Source: Nocardioides oleivorans
Lineage (GTDB): Bacteria; Actinomycetota; Actinomycetes; Propionibacteriales; Nocardioidaceae
Length of the DNA: 64,000 nt
Direction: 5' to 3'
Assembly: GCF_004137255.1 (NCBI RefSeq)
Contig: NZ_SDWT01000001.1
Span: forward strand, 248,001-312,000
The notes beneath the pieces are model-generated. The model did no database searches. It saw nothing but the letters and a program-made list of their open reading frames with translations, and was not told the origin of the DNA. A program made the translations under genes and the position numbers. Below are positions 7,870-17,703 of the stretch, in pieces (the first letter of the stretch is position 1; the number at the start of each line of letters is the position of its first letter).

Positions 7870-9075
7870 TCAGGCGGGGCCCCACGCCTGGTCGAGCACG
7901 TGCTCCGCGATCGCCAGGCTCGACGTCGCCCCGGGCGAGGGGGCGTTGCGCACGCAGGTGACCCCGTCGGCGCTGGTGATCCGGAAGTCGTCGACGAGGC
8001 TGCCGTCACGGTCCACGGCCTGGGCGCGTACGCCGCTGCCCGCCCGCCGCACGTCGGCGACCCCGATGTCCGGGACGTAGGCCGAGGCCCGCCTCATGAA
8101 GGCACGCTGCGACGCCGAGCCGATCACCTCGTCGATGCCGGTGCGCCAGTGGGCGCGGGCGAGGGGCCAGAAACCGGGCCACGCGAGCACCTCGCGCAGG
8201 TCGGCGGCGGAGACGTCGCGCAGGCGGTAGCCCTCGCGCTTGGTGGCGAGCACCGCGTTGGGCCCGACCTCGAGCGTCCCGTCGACCCGGCGGGTGAAGT
8301 GCACGCCGAGGAACGGGTACTGCGGGTCGGGCACCGGGTAGACCATGCCGCGGACCATGTCCTGCTTGGCCGCACTGACGCCGAGGTACTCCCCGCGGAA
8401 GGGCAGGATCGCCGGGGCCCGCTCGCCGTCCACGAGCGCGGAGACCCGGTCGGCGAAGAGGCCCGCGGCGACGACGACGTGGTCGAGCACCAGCGACTGC
8501 GGGTCGCCCTCGACCCGGACCGACACCCCGCCCGCCTGACGCCGGATGTCGACCACGCGCGCGCCGAGCCGCACCTCGCCCCCGGCGGCGACGACCTCGT
8601 CGGCCAGCGCGCGGGTGATCGCGGGGTAGTCGGTGATCGCGGTCTCCGGCGAGTGCAGCGCGGCGAGGCCGACGGCGTGCGGCTCGACCTCGCGGATCTC
8701 GGACGGCGACAGGCGGCGCAACCCGGGCACCTTGTTGTCGGTCGCCGTCCGCTCCAGGGCGTCGAAGCGCCCCATCTCGGCCCGGTCGACGGCGACGACG
8801 AGCTTGCCGCAGGCGTCGTACGCGATCGCGTGCTCGGCGCAGAAGTCACGCAGCAGCCCGCGGCCGCGGGTGCAGAGCTCGGCCTTCAGGCTGCCCGGCT
8901 TGTAGTAGATGCCGGCGTGCACGACGCCGGAGTTGTGCCCGGTCTGGTGCGCGGCGAGGTGGTCCTCCTTCTCGAGGACCACGACGTGCGTGCCGGGGCG
9001 TCGGCGCACGACCTCGCGGGCGATCGCGGCACCGAGGATGCCTCCGCCGACCACGCCGACCGTCTGCTCCCCCAC
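7870..9075 (-). CDS. lhgO: L-2-hydroxyglutarate oxidase (FAD-dependent)
   Basis: 401-aa flavoprotein of the DAO superfamily, LhgO branch: oxidises L-2-hydroxyglutarate to 2-oxoglutarate and passes electrons to quinone or oxygen at the inner membrane face. Seen: FAD-binding GGGILG at 10-15, the branch signature around TGHNSGVVHAGIYY (about 47-60), the internal FRGEY and VGPNAV segments, and a C-terminal APSPGATSSLAIA that closes the FAD site. The reading frame extends to 9273, but residues before 9075 are non-conserved; the GTG at 9075 has GGGGAG upstream. A second GTG at 9087 has no ribosome-binding site. No dehydrogenase or transporter partner is adjacent. Confidence 0.87.
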   Translation of the reverse strand: MGEQTVGVVGGGILGAAIAREVVRRRPGTHVVVLEKEDHLAAHQTGHNSGVVHAGIYYKPGSLKAELCTRGRGLLRDFCAEHAIAYDACGKLVVAVDRAEMGRFDALERTATDNKVPGLRRLSPSEIREVEPHAVGLAALHSPETAITDYPAITRALADEVVAAGGEVRLGARVVDIRRQAGGVSVRVEGDPQSLVLDHVVVAAGLFADRVSALVDGERAPAILPFRGEYLGVSAAKQDMVRGMVYPVPDPQYPFLGVHFTRRVDGTLEVGPNAVLATKREGYRLRDVSAADLREVLAWPGFWPLARAHWRTGIDEVIGSASQRAFMRRASAYVPDIGVADVRRAGSGVRAQAVDRDGSLVDDFRITSADGVTCVRNAPSPGATSSLAIAEHVLDQAWGPA

Positions 9076-9154
9076 CGCGCTCCCCACAGGGAGGACGGTG
9101 GTGCGTGCCGCGGGCCGCGTCAAGCCAGACCGCCCGACCTCCCACAATGGGGGT

Positions 9155-9586
9155 ATGCGCGACCTCCACGTCCCCGCCGGCCCCGGCCTGCCCGAGGGCC
9201 TGGTCGTGCCTGCCGGCGAGCTGGTCGAGAGGTTCTCCAGGTCGCCGGGGCCGGGCGGCCAGTCGGTCAACACGTCCGACTCGCGCGTGGAGCTGGACTA
9301 CGACGTCGCGGCCTCGACGGCCCTCACCGACACCCAGCGCGCGCGGGCCCTGCGCCGCTGGCCGTCGGGCACGATCAGCATCGCCGCGTCCGAGCACCGA
9401 TCGCAGCACCGCAACCGGGTGGCCGCCCGGGAGCGCCTGGCCGAGCAGCTCCGCTCGGCGCTCGCTCCGCCACCGCCGCCGCGCCGGCCGACGAAGCCCT
9501 CGCGCGGCGCGAAGGAGCGTCGCCTCAAGGCGAAGAAGGAGCGCGCCTCGACCAAGGCCCTGCGCGGTCGGGTGCGCGACTCCTGA
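9155..9586 (+). CDS. arfB: ArfB-like peptidyl-tRNA hydrolase (class I release-factor domain, ribosome rescue)
   Basis: 143-aa protein with the peptide-release domain of class I release factors and no codon-recognition domains. The GGQ tripeptide is in the conserved context SPGPGGQSVN near residue 33, which in ArfB/YaeJ hydrolyses peptidyl-tRNA on stalled ribosomes. The C-terminal tail is strongly basic (KPSRGAKERRLKAKKERAS), as expected for the ArfB tail that enters the empty mRNA channel. Start ATG 9155 lies 6 nt after CACAAT, a possible leaderless promoter. The gene ends 4 bp from the convergent purE stop. Confidence 0.9.
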   Translation: MRDLHVPAGPGLPEGLVVPAGELVERFSRSPGPGGQSVNTSDSRVELDYDVAASTALTDTQRARALRRWPSGTISIAASEHRSQHRNRVAARERLAEQLRSALAPPPPPRRPTKPSRGAKERRLKAKKERASTKALRGRVRDS

Positions 9587-9590
9587 GTCG

Positions 9591-10127
9591 CTAGAAGCCG
9601 ACCTTGCGGGCGCCGCCGGTCGCCGCCTGGCGTACGACGTCGCCCTTGGCGTGGGCGCTCTCGGCTAGCGAGGCCTGGTAGTCGACGAGGCGCTGCTGGA
9701 GCTCGGGGTCGCTCGTGCCGAGGATCCGCGCGGCGAGGATGCCGGCGTTCTTGGCGTTGCCGATCGCGACGGTGGCGACCGGGATCCCGCCGGGCATCTG
9801 CACGATCGAGAGCAGCGAGTCCATGCCGTCGAGGTACTTCAGCGGGACGGGTACGCCGATGACGGGCAGCGGCGTGAGGCTCGCGAGCATCCCCGGCAGG
9901 TGGGCCGCTCCGCCGGCCCCGGCGATGACGACCGAGAGTCCGCGGGTGTGCGCCGCCTGGCCCCACGCGACCATCTCGGTCGGCATCCGGTGCGCGGAGA
10001 CCACGTCGGCCTCCCACGCGACGCCGAGCTCGGTGAGCACCTCACCGGCGGCCTGCATGACCGGCCAGTCGGAGTCGGAGCCCATCACGATCGCGACCTT
10101 GACGGCCTGCTGCTGCGTCTCACTCAT
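9591..10127 (-). CDS. purE: N5-carboxyaminoimidazole ribonucleotide mutase PurE
   Basis: 178-aa class I PurE. It converts N5-CAIR, made by PurK, to CAIR in de novo purine synthesis. Seen: GSDSDWPVM at 16-24, SAHRMP with catalytic His46, and the [11 protein letters not shown] loop near 70-80 that clamps the substrate phosphate. The gene lies 18 bp downstream of purK in the same direction with a purine-rich GGGGGAGAG upstream of the ATG, so purK-purE is one operon. The C-terminal extension past residue 160 ([14 protein letters not shown]) is usual in actinobacteria. Confidence 0.96.
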   Translation of the reverse strand: MSETQQQAVKVAIVMGSDSDWPVMQAAGEVLTELGVAWEADVVSAHRMPTEMVAWGQAAHTRGLSVVIAGAGGAAHLPGMLASLTPLPVIGVPVPLKYLDGMDSLLSIVQMPGGIPVATVAIGNAKNAGILAARILGTSDPELQQRLVDYQASLAESAHAKGDVVRQAATGGARKVGF

Positions 10128-10145
10128 CGTTCACTCTCCCCCTGA

Positions 10146-11315
10146 TCAAGCACTGACGTTGCCCAGGTCGCCGCGGAACCACGCGGCGGCGTGCCGGGCG
10201 CGCTCGAGGCAGTCCTCGAGGTCGTCGCCGTAGGCGTTGACGTGGCCGACCTTGCGACCGGGCCGCAGGTCCTTGCCGTAGAAGTGCACGCGCAGCCGCG
10301 GGTCGCGGGCCATCGCGTGCGGGAGGCCGTCGTACAACCGGCCGGTGTCGGTGGGTCCACCGAGGATGTTGACCATCACGGTCCAGCGCGCACGCGGGGC
10401 CGGCGAGCCCAGCGGGAGGTCCATGACGGCGCGGAGGTGGTTCTCGAACTGGGACGTCACGGCGCCGTCCTGGGACCAGTGGCCGGTGTTGTGGGGACGC
10501 ATGGCCAGCTCGTTGACCAGGATCCGGCCGTCGGTCGTCTCGAAGAGCTCGACGGCGAGGATGCCCGTGACGTCGAGCGCACCGGCGATCCGCAGGGCGA
10601 TCTCCTGCGCCTGACCGGCGAGAGCGGGCGCGAGGTCCGGCGCGGGGGCGATGACCTCGTGGCAGATGCCGTCGAGCTGGGTGGAGGCGACGACCGGGTA
10701 CGCCGCCGCCTGGCCGCTGGGCGAGCGGGCGACCAGCGCCGACAGCTCGCGGCGGAAGTCGACGAGCTCCTCGGCGAGCACCTCGACACCGGCGGCCGCG
10801 GCCGCGTCGAAGGCGGCCTGGGCCTCGTCGATCGCGCGGACGACCCAGACGCCCTTGCCGTCGTAGCCGCCCCGGGTGGTCTTGAGGACGCACGGCAGGC
10901 CGAACTCCTCGACCTCGGCGGTCGTGGTGACGACGGCGTTGCGGGGGCACGGCACGTCGAGCTCGGCGAGCCGGCGACGCATCATGGCCTTGTCCTGGGC
11001 GTGGACGAGCGCGTCCGGCCCGGGGCGTACGGCGATCCCGTCCGCCACGAGCGCGTGCAGGTGCGCGGTGGGCACGTGCTCGTGGTCGAAGGTCACGACG
11101 CTGGCGCCCTCGGTGACGGCACGGAGGGCGTCGAGGTCGGTGTGGTCGCCGACGAGCTGGTCGGGGATGACCTGGGCGGCGGAGACGCCCTCGGCCTCGG
11201 CCAGCAGGCGCAGCGGGAGGCCGAGCGCGATCGCGGGCTGGGCCATCATCCGGGCGAGCTGGCCGCCCCCGATGACGGCGAGCGTGGGCGCGCGGTGGGA
11301 ACCGGTCGAGGACAC
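10146..11315 (-). CDS. purK: 5-(carboxyamino)imidazole ribonucleotide synthase PurK
   Basis: 389-aa ATP-grasp enzyme that carboxylates AIR to N5-CAIR using ATP and bicarbonate. Seen: N-terminal PreATP-grasp motif IGGGQLARMM at 15-24, FDHEHVP near 76-82, the ATP-binding GGYDGKG loop near 149-155, and the C-terminal ILVNELAMRPHNTGHW segment that carries the metal and substrate ligands. First gene of the purK-purE operon. The GTG at 11315 is supported by a -10 hexamer 6 nt upstream. Confidence 0.96.
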   Translation of the reverse strand: MSSTGSHRAPTLAVIGGGQLARMMAQPAIALGLPLRLLAEAEGVSAAQVIPDQLVGDHTDLDALRAVTEGASVVTFDHEHVPTAHLHALVADGIAVRPGPDALVHAQDKAMMRRRLAELDVPCPRNAVVTTTAEVEEFGLPCVLKTTRGGYDGKGVWVVRAIDEAQAAFDAAAAAGVEVLAEELVDFRRELSALVARSPSGQAAAYPVVASTQLDGICHEVIAPAPDLAPALAGQAQEIALRIAGALDVTGILAVELFETTDGRILVNELAMRPHNTGHWSQDGAVTSQFENHLRAVMDLPLGSPAPRARWTVMVNILGGPTDTGRLYDGLPHAMARDPRLRVHFYGKDLRPGRKVGHVNAYGDDLEDCLERARHAAAWFRGDLGNVSA

Positions 11316-11321
11316 GTCCGG

Positions 11322-11327
11322 AGTCTA
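11322..11327 (-). promoter_or_regulatory. Leaderless -10 element of the purK-purE operon
   Basis: TAGACT on the minus strand, 6 nt before the GTG at 11315. No purine-repressor palindrome was noticed around it. Confidence 0.5.
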
Positions 11328-11357
11328 GAGAAGCCTCCGTCGCTCCGGGCGCCCGGC

Positions 11358-12845
11358 TCAGGGAACAGCGGGGCCGGCGTCCACGCGGGCCGCACGCACC
11401 CGGCGCCACGCGAGCGACCGGACCGACACCAGGACGATCCCGACGACACCACCCACCAGCACGAGTCCGGTCGCAGCCGGCCACAGGCCGTAGGCGTCGA
11501 GGGGGGTGGCCGGGTTCCGGGTTCCGGAGGTCAGTCCGAACAGGAGGAACCCGGAGACGGCGGGCAGCACCAGATGGGGCAGATGGCGAAGGACGAGCCT
11601 CCAGGCCCGGTACCGCCGACGCCTCTCCGCCCAGCGCCGCGACCGCACGACTCCACGCGCCCCCAGCCCCGCGACCAGGAGGGTGAGCCCGGCCAGCGCC
11701 AGGTCGAGGGCGGTCGCGACCGGGAAGCCCACCTCGGGCGTGCGGCCCTCGCTGATCTCGATCAGCCCGGTGCTGATCGAGAACGGGTGCTGGAAGGTCG
11801 GCGTGTAGCTGTCGAGCAGGACCGCTGTTCCGTACCCGCTCGACGGGACCAGGTCCATCCGGGAGCTGTAGCGCGTGAGGGAGCCGTCATGCCCGATCCG
11901 CGCCGGCGACGCGGTCCTGGTGTGCTGCCAGCCCATGCCGTACGTGCCGGCACCGGGCTGGGCCGTGTGCGACTCGGCGACCAGCGCCTCGGACAGCAGC
12001 CGGGAACCGTCTCCGGACACGCCACCGCGTTGCTGCATCGCCAGCCACGCGCCCATGTCGTGAGCCGTGCTGATCACGCCTCCTGCACCACCGACGTCCG
12101 CGCGCAGCTCAGGAAGCGGCAACGACGCGCCGTAGGCGGTGACGTGGCCGGCGTCGAGGCCTGCGGTGTCGGTGACCGTGACGACCGCACGGGTGTCGTG
12201 CATGCCCAGGGGTGCGAACACGTGCTCCTCGAGGTAGTCGGCGAACGACTCACCCGAGACGACCTCCACGAGGCGGGCCAGGGTGCGGTAGTTCAGGTTG
12301 CTGTACGCGTAACCCGTTCCCGGCGCCGCGACCACGTCGAGCTCGGAGATGTGGGCGACGTCCTCGGCGAGGTCGCCGGTGGTCGGGAGCAGCAGCGGGT
12401 CGGGAAGGCCCGAGGTGTGGCTGAGCAGCCGACGGACCGTGATGTCGCTGGGATCGGCGCCACCCACGGAGAAGCCCTGGAGGTAGGTCGTGACGGGAGC
12501 GTCCAGCTCGACCAGGTCCTCGTCCACCAGCTGGAGCACGGCGAAGGCGGTGAAGCCCTTGGCCAGCGACCCCACGGACATCGGGGTGCTGGCCTCGACG
12601 TCCCCCGCCGCGCCCTCGGCCACGGTCCTCCCGTCCTTCACCACGACGTACGCCGCGCCGGGCAGGCCGTGACGGCCGATGTAGTCGTCGACGAACGACT
12701 GGGCGCCGCGATCGTCGAAGGCCGGGTCGCCGGGTGCCGCCGCCGCGGCACCGTCGGGGCGACCCAGGACGACGACGGAGAGCAGGGCCAGACCGGCGGC
12801 TGCGACCAGGGCGTGGAGGCGCGATCGTCTCGTCGAGGTGGGCAT
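11358..12845 (-). CDS. Secreted/membrane serine hydrolase, beta-lactamase (class C) family
   Basis: 495-aa serine hydrolase of the class C beta-lactamase/esterase family. N-terminal signal peptide (basic residues, hydrophobic core to about 28, AAAAA), catalytic SxxK Ser93-Lys96 in GSLAKG, tyrosine motif Tyr181-Ser-Asn183, and the third motif GHDG at 318-321, where His replaces the Lys of penicillinases; this form is common in esterases and D-aminopeptidases. After about residue 380 come three hydrophobic segments, so the catalytic domain sits outside, anchored by its C terminus. Substrate unknown. Its promoter shares a 13-bp motif with the upstream winged-helix gene, which suggests control by that regulator. 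Confidence 0.83.
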   Translation of the reverse strand: MPTSTRRSRLHALVAAAGLALLSVVVLGRPDGAAAAAPGDPAFDDRGAQSFVDDYIGRHGLPGAAYVVVKDGRTVAEGAAGDVEASTPMSVGSLAKGFTAFAVLQLVDEDLVELDAPVTTYLQGFSVGGADPSDITVRRLLSHTSGLPDPLLLPTTGDLAEDVAHISELDVVAAPGTGYAYSNLNYRTLARLVEVVSGESFADYLEEHVFAPLGMHDTRAVVTVTDTAGLDAGHVTAYGASLPLPELRADVGGAGGVISTAHDMGAWLAMQQRGGVSGDGSRLLSEALVAESHTAQPGAGTYGMGWQHTRTASPARIGHDGSLTRYSSRMDLVPSSGYGTAVLLDSYTPTFQHPFSISTGLIEISEGRTPEVGFPVATALDLALAGLTLLVAGLGARGVVRSRRWAERRRRYRAWRLVLRHLPHLVLPAVSGFLLFGLTSGTRNPATPLDAYGLWPAATGLVLVGGVVGIVLVSVRSLAWRRVRAARVDAGPAVP

Positions 12846-12851
12846 GGTGCG

Positions 12852-12897
12852 ACGCTAGGAGCCCGACCGTGTCCTCCGACATCGGGAACAGCCCTTG
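12852..12897 (-). promoter_or_regulatory. Promoter of the serine hydrolase gene with motif shared with the winged-helix gene
   Basis: TAGCGT (12852-12857) is the -10, 6 nt before the ATG at 12845. Further upstream, AAGGGCTGTTCCC (minus strand, 12884-12896) lies just upstream of the expected -35. The same word with one extra base occurs before the winged-helix gene (13307-13320). Position upstream of -35 suits an activator (inference). Confidence 0.45.
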
Positions 12898-12961
12898 ACG
12901 GATGGGGGAACACCACGAGGCGACCCCGGGACCCAGCGCCGCGGCGTGAGCCCGGCCGGAC

Positions 12962-13279
12962 CTAGCTCGCGACGGTGTCGGCGTCGGTCTCGAACCGGAG
13001 GCCGCGACCGCGGTGCGTGGTGATCAGGGTGGGGTTGCGCGGGTCGTCGTCGAGCTTGCGGCGCAGCCAGCCCAGGTGCACGTCGATGGTCTTGGAGTTC
13101 GTGTAGAACGAGGTCTGCCACACGTCCGCCATCAGCTCGCTCCGGGTCACGATGCGACCGGGTCGCGCCATCAGGGCATGGAGGAGCTGGAACTCCTTGC
13201 GCGAGAGCCTGATCTCGCGCTCGCCACGCCACACCTGCCGGGTGGTCGGGTCCAGTCGCACGTCTTGCACAGCCAACAC
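12962..13279 (-). CDS. Stand-alone OmpR/PhoB-type winged-helix DNA-binding protein
   Basis: 105-aa protein consisting only of the C-terminal effector domain of OmpR-family response regulators: the loop-rich N-terminal sheet, LSRKEFQLLHALMARPG, the recognition region TRSELMADVW, and the wing ending in THRGRGLRF. There is no receiver domain and no kinase nearby, so it cannot be controlled by classical phosphotransfer. The GTG start at 13279 has a -10 seven nt upstream; an upstream in-frame receiver is not present. The serine hydrolase gene follows 116 bp downstream on the same strand and carries a matching promoter motif, so it is the likely target. Confidence 0.8.
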   Translation of the reverse strand: MLAVQDVRLDPTTRQVWRGEREIRLSRKEFQLLHALMARPGRIVTRSELMADVWQTSFYTNSKTIDVHLGWLRRKLDDDPRNPTLITTHRGRGLRFETDADTVAS

Positions 13280-13286
13280 GAGGCCG

Positions 13287-13320
13287 AACGTAGGGATCCC
13301 GGGCCGGGGAAGCAGCCCTT
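13287..13320 (-). promoter_or_regulatory. Promoter of the winged-helix gene with probable autoregulatory motif
   Basis: TACGTT (13287-13292) lies 7 nt before the GTG at 13279. AAGGGCTGCTTCCC (13307-13320) covers the -35 position; compare AAGGGCTGTTCCC before the serine hydrolase gene. Placement over -35 here and upstream of -35 there would fit autorepression plus activation of the neighbour. Confidence 0.4.
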
Positions 13321-13384
13321 TTGGGTGACTTGTGGACGAGTGGTCCAGACCGTTGACAGGCCGTCCCTGACGGGTCCTCGGGCC

Positions 13385-13408
13385 GGCGCGGTGGTCGGCG
13401 CGGTGGTC
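13385..13408. repeat. 12-bp tandem duplication
   Basis: Two perfect copies of GGCGCGGTGGTC followed by a partial third, 10 bp beyond the stop codon of the cyclase gene. No function seen. Confidence 0.7.
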
Positions 13409-13418
13409 GGCGAGGCGC

Positions 13419-14432
13419 TCAGCGACGGCGTACGGCCACCGGCTCCACGAGCCCGAAGCCGCGGACCGGGCGGGCCGGGAGGCGGCGGTGCTCCCACTCC
13501 TCCACCGGCAGCAGGTCGGCGGTGTTCTGGTCGACGATGAGGCGGTTGCGGCGCGCCACCTGGGTGAGCCGGGCGGCCATGTTGACCGGCGGCCCGAAGA
13601 TGTCGCCGAGGCGCAGGATCACGGGTCCGCTGGCCAGTCCGAGGCGGACGTCGGGCATCTTCGCGTCGCGCCCGATGACGTTGATGATGCCCTCGGCCAC
13701 GCCGACCGACTCCTCGGCGGTGTTGGTGACGAAGAGGACCGAGTCGCCGAGGCTCTTGATGATCCGGCCGCCGAAGCGGGCCACCACGTCCTGGCAGCGG
13801 GCCTCGAAGACCTCGACGAGGTCGCCGATCTCGTTGCGGTCGAGCGTGTTGGACAGGGCGGTGAACGAGACCAGGTCGGCGAAGCCCACGGTCACGTCGA
13901 TCGTGTGGAGGTCCTCGTCCTTGGCGCCCATCGCCTCGATGCGTCCGACGGCGGCGGCGAGGTGGCGCCGCCAGGCGTAGACGACCAGCCGCTCGAACGG
14001 CGGGTTGACCTCGTTGATCAGCTGCAGCGCGCTGTGGACGCGCGAGCTGTTGGCCTCGTCGCCGGCGGCCATCTCCTCGACCCGGGTGACCAGGGTGGAG
14101 ACCTCCCAGTCGGCGAGCCGGGCCATGGTCTGGCCGACGCCGCGGGTGAGGTTGACGGCCGTGTCGAAGTCGACGGCGCCGGCGTCGACGAAGCTCATCA
14201 GGGTGGAGACCGCCTCGACGTCGGCCGCGGTGTAGGCCTTCTCCCCGCTGAACTCCGGGAAGCCGAGGGCACGCCACAACCGGCGCGTCTCCTCGATCGT
14301 CACGCCGGACTCGGCGGCCACCTCGAGGGCGTTGAAGCGTGGCTTGCTGCGCAGGATCGCCTCGTCCAGGCGCTCGCCCGCACGCTTCGTCGAGCCCGGC
14401 TGCTCGGGCTGCTCGCTGGGGTCAGGTGCCAT
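13419..14432 (-). CDS. Class III adenylate cyclase with N-terminal regulatory helix-turn-helix-like domain
   Basis: 337-aa cytosolic adenylate cyclase. Residues 20-170 form an alpha-helical regulatory region (PRFNALEVAAESGVTIEE then a MerR-like helical run) like that of mycobacterial Rv1264-type cyclases. The catalytic domain has metal ligands Asp186 (GFADLVSF) and Asp230 (SLGDSV), substrate residues Lys226 and Asp277 (which favour ATP over GTP), and transition-state residues Asn284 and Arg288 in NMAAR. All catalytic positions are intact, so it should make cAMP as a homodimer. The ATG at 14432 overlaps the PH-domain gene by 11 nt, so the two are cotranscribed with birA; a GTG at 14456 is the alternative start. 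Confidence 0.85.
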   Translation of the reverse strand: MAPDPSEQPEQPGSTKRAGERLDEAILRSKPRFNALEVAAESGVTIEETRRLWRALGFPEFSGEKAYTAADVEAVSTLMSFVDAGAVDFDTAVNLTRGVGQTMARLADWEVSTLVTRVEEMAAGDEANSSRVHSALQLINEVNPPFERLVVYAWRRHLAAAVGRIEAMGAKDEDLHTIDVTVGFADLVSFTALSNTLDRNEIGDLVEVFEARCQDVVARFGGRIIKSLGDSVLFVTNTAEESVGVAEGIINVIGRDAKMPDVRLGLASGPVILRLGDIFGPPVNMAARLTQVARRNRLIVDQNTADLLPVEEWEHRRLPARPVRGFGLVEPVAVRRR

Positions 14433-14931
14433 CGTCCCGGCGGTGCGCGTCGCCACCCGAGAGGCGGTGCAGCTCGTCGGAGACCTGGAGCTGGACCTTC
14501 TCGACGTCGGGGATGTCGTAGAGCTCGACGCTGCCGTCGGTGCTGGCGTCGGAGACGACCAGCGTCCCGCAGCCGAAGATCCGGTCGATGACGCCGATCT
14601 CGAAGTCGACGCCGCTGATCCGGTTGAGCGGGATCGTGCGGCCCTCCTTGGAGATGAAGCCGGAGCGCTTGATGAAGCGTCGGTTGGTGAAGGTGTAGGT
14701 CGTGGTCAGCCACTTCAGGAACGGTCCGACCAGGAACCACAGCAGGACCGCCAGGAACAGCACCCACACCACGAGGCGCACGACGGAGTTGTCGACGAGG
14801 CCGTTGAGGAACAGCGCCAGGGCCAGCGCCACGAGCACCCCGAGGCCCGGGAAGATCAGGGCCTTGACGTGGGTCCGGGTGGTGACGACGACGTGCTCAC
14901 CCTCGTTGAGGAGCTTGCTGGGATAGGCCAC
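14422..14931 (-). CDS. PH domain-containing membrane protein (bPH2/YdbS-like)
   Basis: 169-aa membrane protein. Two hydrophobic helices (about 23-45 and 50-72, ALIFPGLGVLVALALALFL and VVWVLFLAVLLWFLVG) are followed by a bacterial PH domain with TYTFTNRRFIKRSGF and the conserved IPLNRISGVD, ending in a polar tail. The role of bPH2 proteins is unknown; they may bind lipids or protein partners. The gene sits between birA (15 bp upstream) and the cyclase (11-nt overlap). The same protein lies next to birA-accD5 in mycobacteria (Rv3278c). The GTG at 14931 follows CATGAT by 6 nt. Confidence 0.82.
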   Translation of the reverse strand: MAYPSKLLNEGEHVVVTTRTHVKALIFPGLGVLVALALALFLNGLVDNSVVRLVVWVLFLAVLLWFLVGPFLKWLTTTYTFTNRRFIKRSGFISKEGRTIPLNRISGVDFEIGVIDRIFGCGTLVVSDASTDGSVELYDIPDVEKVQLQVSDELHRLSGGDAHRRDDGT

Positions 14932-14946
14932 GCAGCGATCATGTCA

Positions 14947-15744
14947 CTAGGCGGGCCGCACGTGCACGACATCGCCGGCAGCGACCGTGAAGGCGCCCTC
15001 GTCGGTCCCGACCACCAGCGCGCCCGTCGCGTCGATGTCGAGCGCCTCGCCGCGGCGTACCTCTCCGCCGGGCAGGTGCACGTCGACCGTCCTGCCGAGG
15101 GTCACGCACACGTCGGCGTAGGCGCGGCGCAGCGACTCGACGTCGTCGAGCAGCCCCTGCAGGCCGTGCAGGGAGCCGAGGACCTGGCTGAGCAGGCCGG
15201 TGCGCTCGACCGGCTCACCGGTCTCGAGCGCGACCGACGTGGCGAGGGCGATCGGGAGCTCCTCGAGGGTCTGGTCGACGTTGATGCCGCAGCCGATGAC
15301 GGCCATCGGACCGGTCGCGGTCTCGATCCGCTCGACCAGGATGCCGCAGACCTTGCGGCCGACGCCCGTGCCGGCGTCGACGAGCACGTCGTTGGGCCAC
15401 TTCAACGCGATGTCGGGCAGCCGGTCGGCGAGCGCGGCCTGGACGGCGTACCCGGTCAGCAGCGGCAGCCAGGACCACGACGTCGGGGGTACGTCGGGTC
15501 GCAGCAGCACCGAGAACGTCAGGGACGACCGGGCCGGGGTCTCCCACACGCGGTCGAGCCGGCCGCGGCCCGCGGTCTGGTGCTCGGTCACCACGACGAG
15601 GCCGGGCTCCTCGCCGCCGCGGGCCCTCTCGGCGACCAGCGCGTTGGTCGACGGGGTCGCCTCCTCCACCTCCACGCGCCAGCCGAACGGCGCGACGATC
15701 CGGGCGGGGTCGAGGGGTGGGCGCTCTGCAGGGCTGTGCGTCAT
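14947..15744 (-). CDS. birA: Biotin--[biotin carboxyl-carrier protein] ligase BirA
   Basis: 265-aa monofunctional biotin protein ligase without the N-terminal repressor domain, so it charges biotin carriers but does not regulate transcription. Seen: TPSTNALV near 31-38, the biotinyl-AMP loop GRGRLDR, the catalytic KWPNDVLV, and KVCGILVE. Its targets in this window are the biotin domains of the acyl-CoA carboxylase alpha subunit and of pyruvate carboxylase. Divergent from the carboxylase beta subunit with a 67-bp gap. The ATG at 15744 was chosen over the longer frame to 15837, whose extra residues antisense the pccB leader. Confidence 0.94.
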   Translation of the reverse strand: MTHSPAERPPLDPARIVAPFGWRVEVEEATPSTNALVAERARGGEEPGLVVVTEHQTAGRGRLDRVWETPARSSLTFSVLLRPDVPPTSWSWLPLLTGYAVQAALADRLPDIALKWPNDVLVDAGTGVGRKVCGILVERIETATGPMAVIGCGINVDQTLEELPIALATSVALETGEPVERTGLLSQVLGSLHGLQGLLDDVESLRRAYADVCVTLGRTVDVHLPGGEVRRGEALDIDATGALVVGTDEGAFTVAAGDVVHVRPA

Positions 15745-15811
15745 GGGGTCTAGATTGCCCGAGAGATTCGGACAACAGGTAGTAGACCCAGTGCGACCAG
15801 GAGGCCATCGC

Positions 15812-17439
<1,628 letters not shown>

Positions 17440-17440
<1 letters not shown>

Positions 17441-17670
17441 TGGCCACCCCTCCCGAGCAGGAGACGCCTGCCCCGTTGCTGCGGGTCGTCAACCCCGACG
17501 CCACGCCGGAGGAGGTCGCCGCGCTGGTGGCGGTCTTCTCCGCGCTCGGGTCCGGCGGGGGCGAGGCGCCCCGCCCGACGCGACCCTCCTGGAACCACCC
17601 GGCCCGCGGCGTCCGGCGTACCCATCGCAGCGGCGCCGGCGGCTGGCGCGCCAGCGGCCTGCCCCGCTGA
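17440..17670 (+). CDS. accE: Acyl-CoA carboxylase epsilon subunit
   Basis: 76-aa small subunit specific to actinobacterial acyl-CoA carboxylases (PF13822), which binds the beta hexamer and raises activity. Seen: LRVVNPDATPEEVAALVAV at 14-32, a low-complexity middle and the conserved C-terminal SWNHPARGVRR with GGWRASGLPR. The ATG overlaps the pccB stop (TGATG), so the two subunits are translationally coupled. In mycobacteria accE5 also follows accD5 directly and is followed by maf, as here with one peptidase-like gene inserted. Confidence 0.93.
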
Positions 17671-17690
17671 CCTCTGTCGGCCGCCCGGTC

Positions 17691-17696
17691 TAGGGT
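17691..17696 (+). promoter_or_regulatory. Leaderless -10 element of the DUF885 gene
   Basis: TAGGGT followed by 7 nt and the GTG at 17704. This is one of the clearest examples of the pattern and separates the DUF885-maf unit from accE. Confidence 0.55.
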
Positions 17697-17703
17697 CGGT
17701 CGC

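Noticed and set aside
13331..13339. Third DnaA-box-like site (TCGTCCACA on minus strand)
   Set aside because: An isolated match in a promoter region with no replication genes; expected occasionally by chance.
13353..13358. TTGACA on the plus strand
   Set aside because: No plus-strand gene starts downstream; both flanking genes are on the minus strand.
15200..15811. N-terminal extension of pccB by about 200 codons
   Set aside because: It antisenses birA, lacks family similarity, and the AGGAGG before GTG 15812 gives a proper start.
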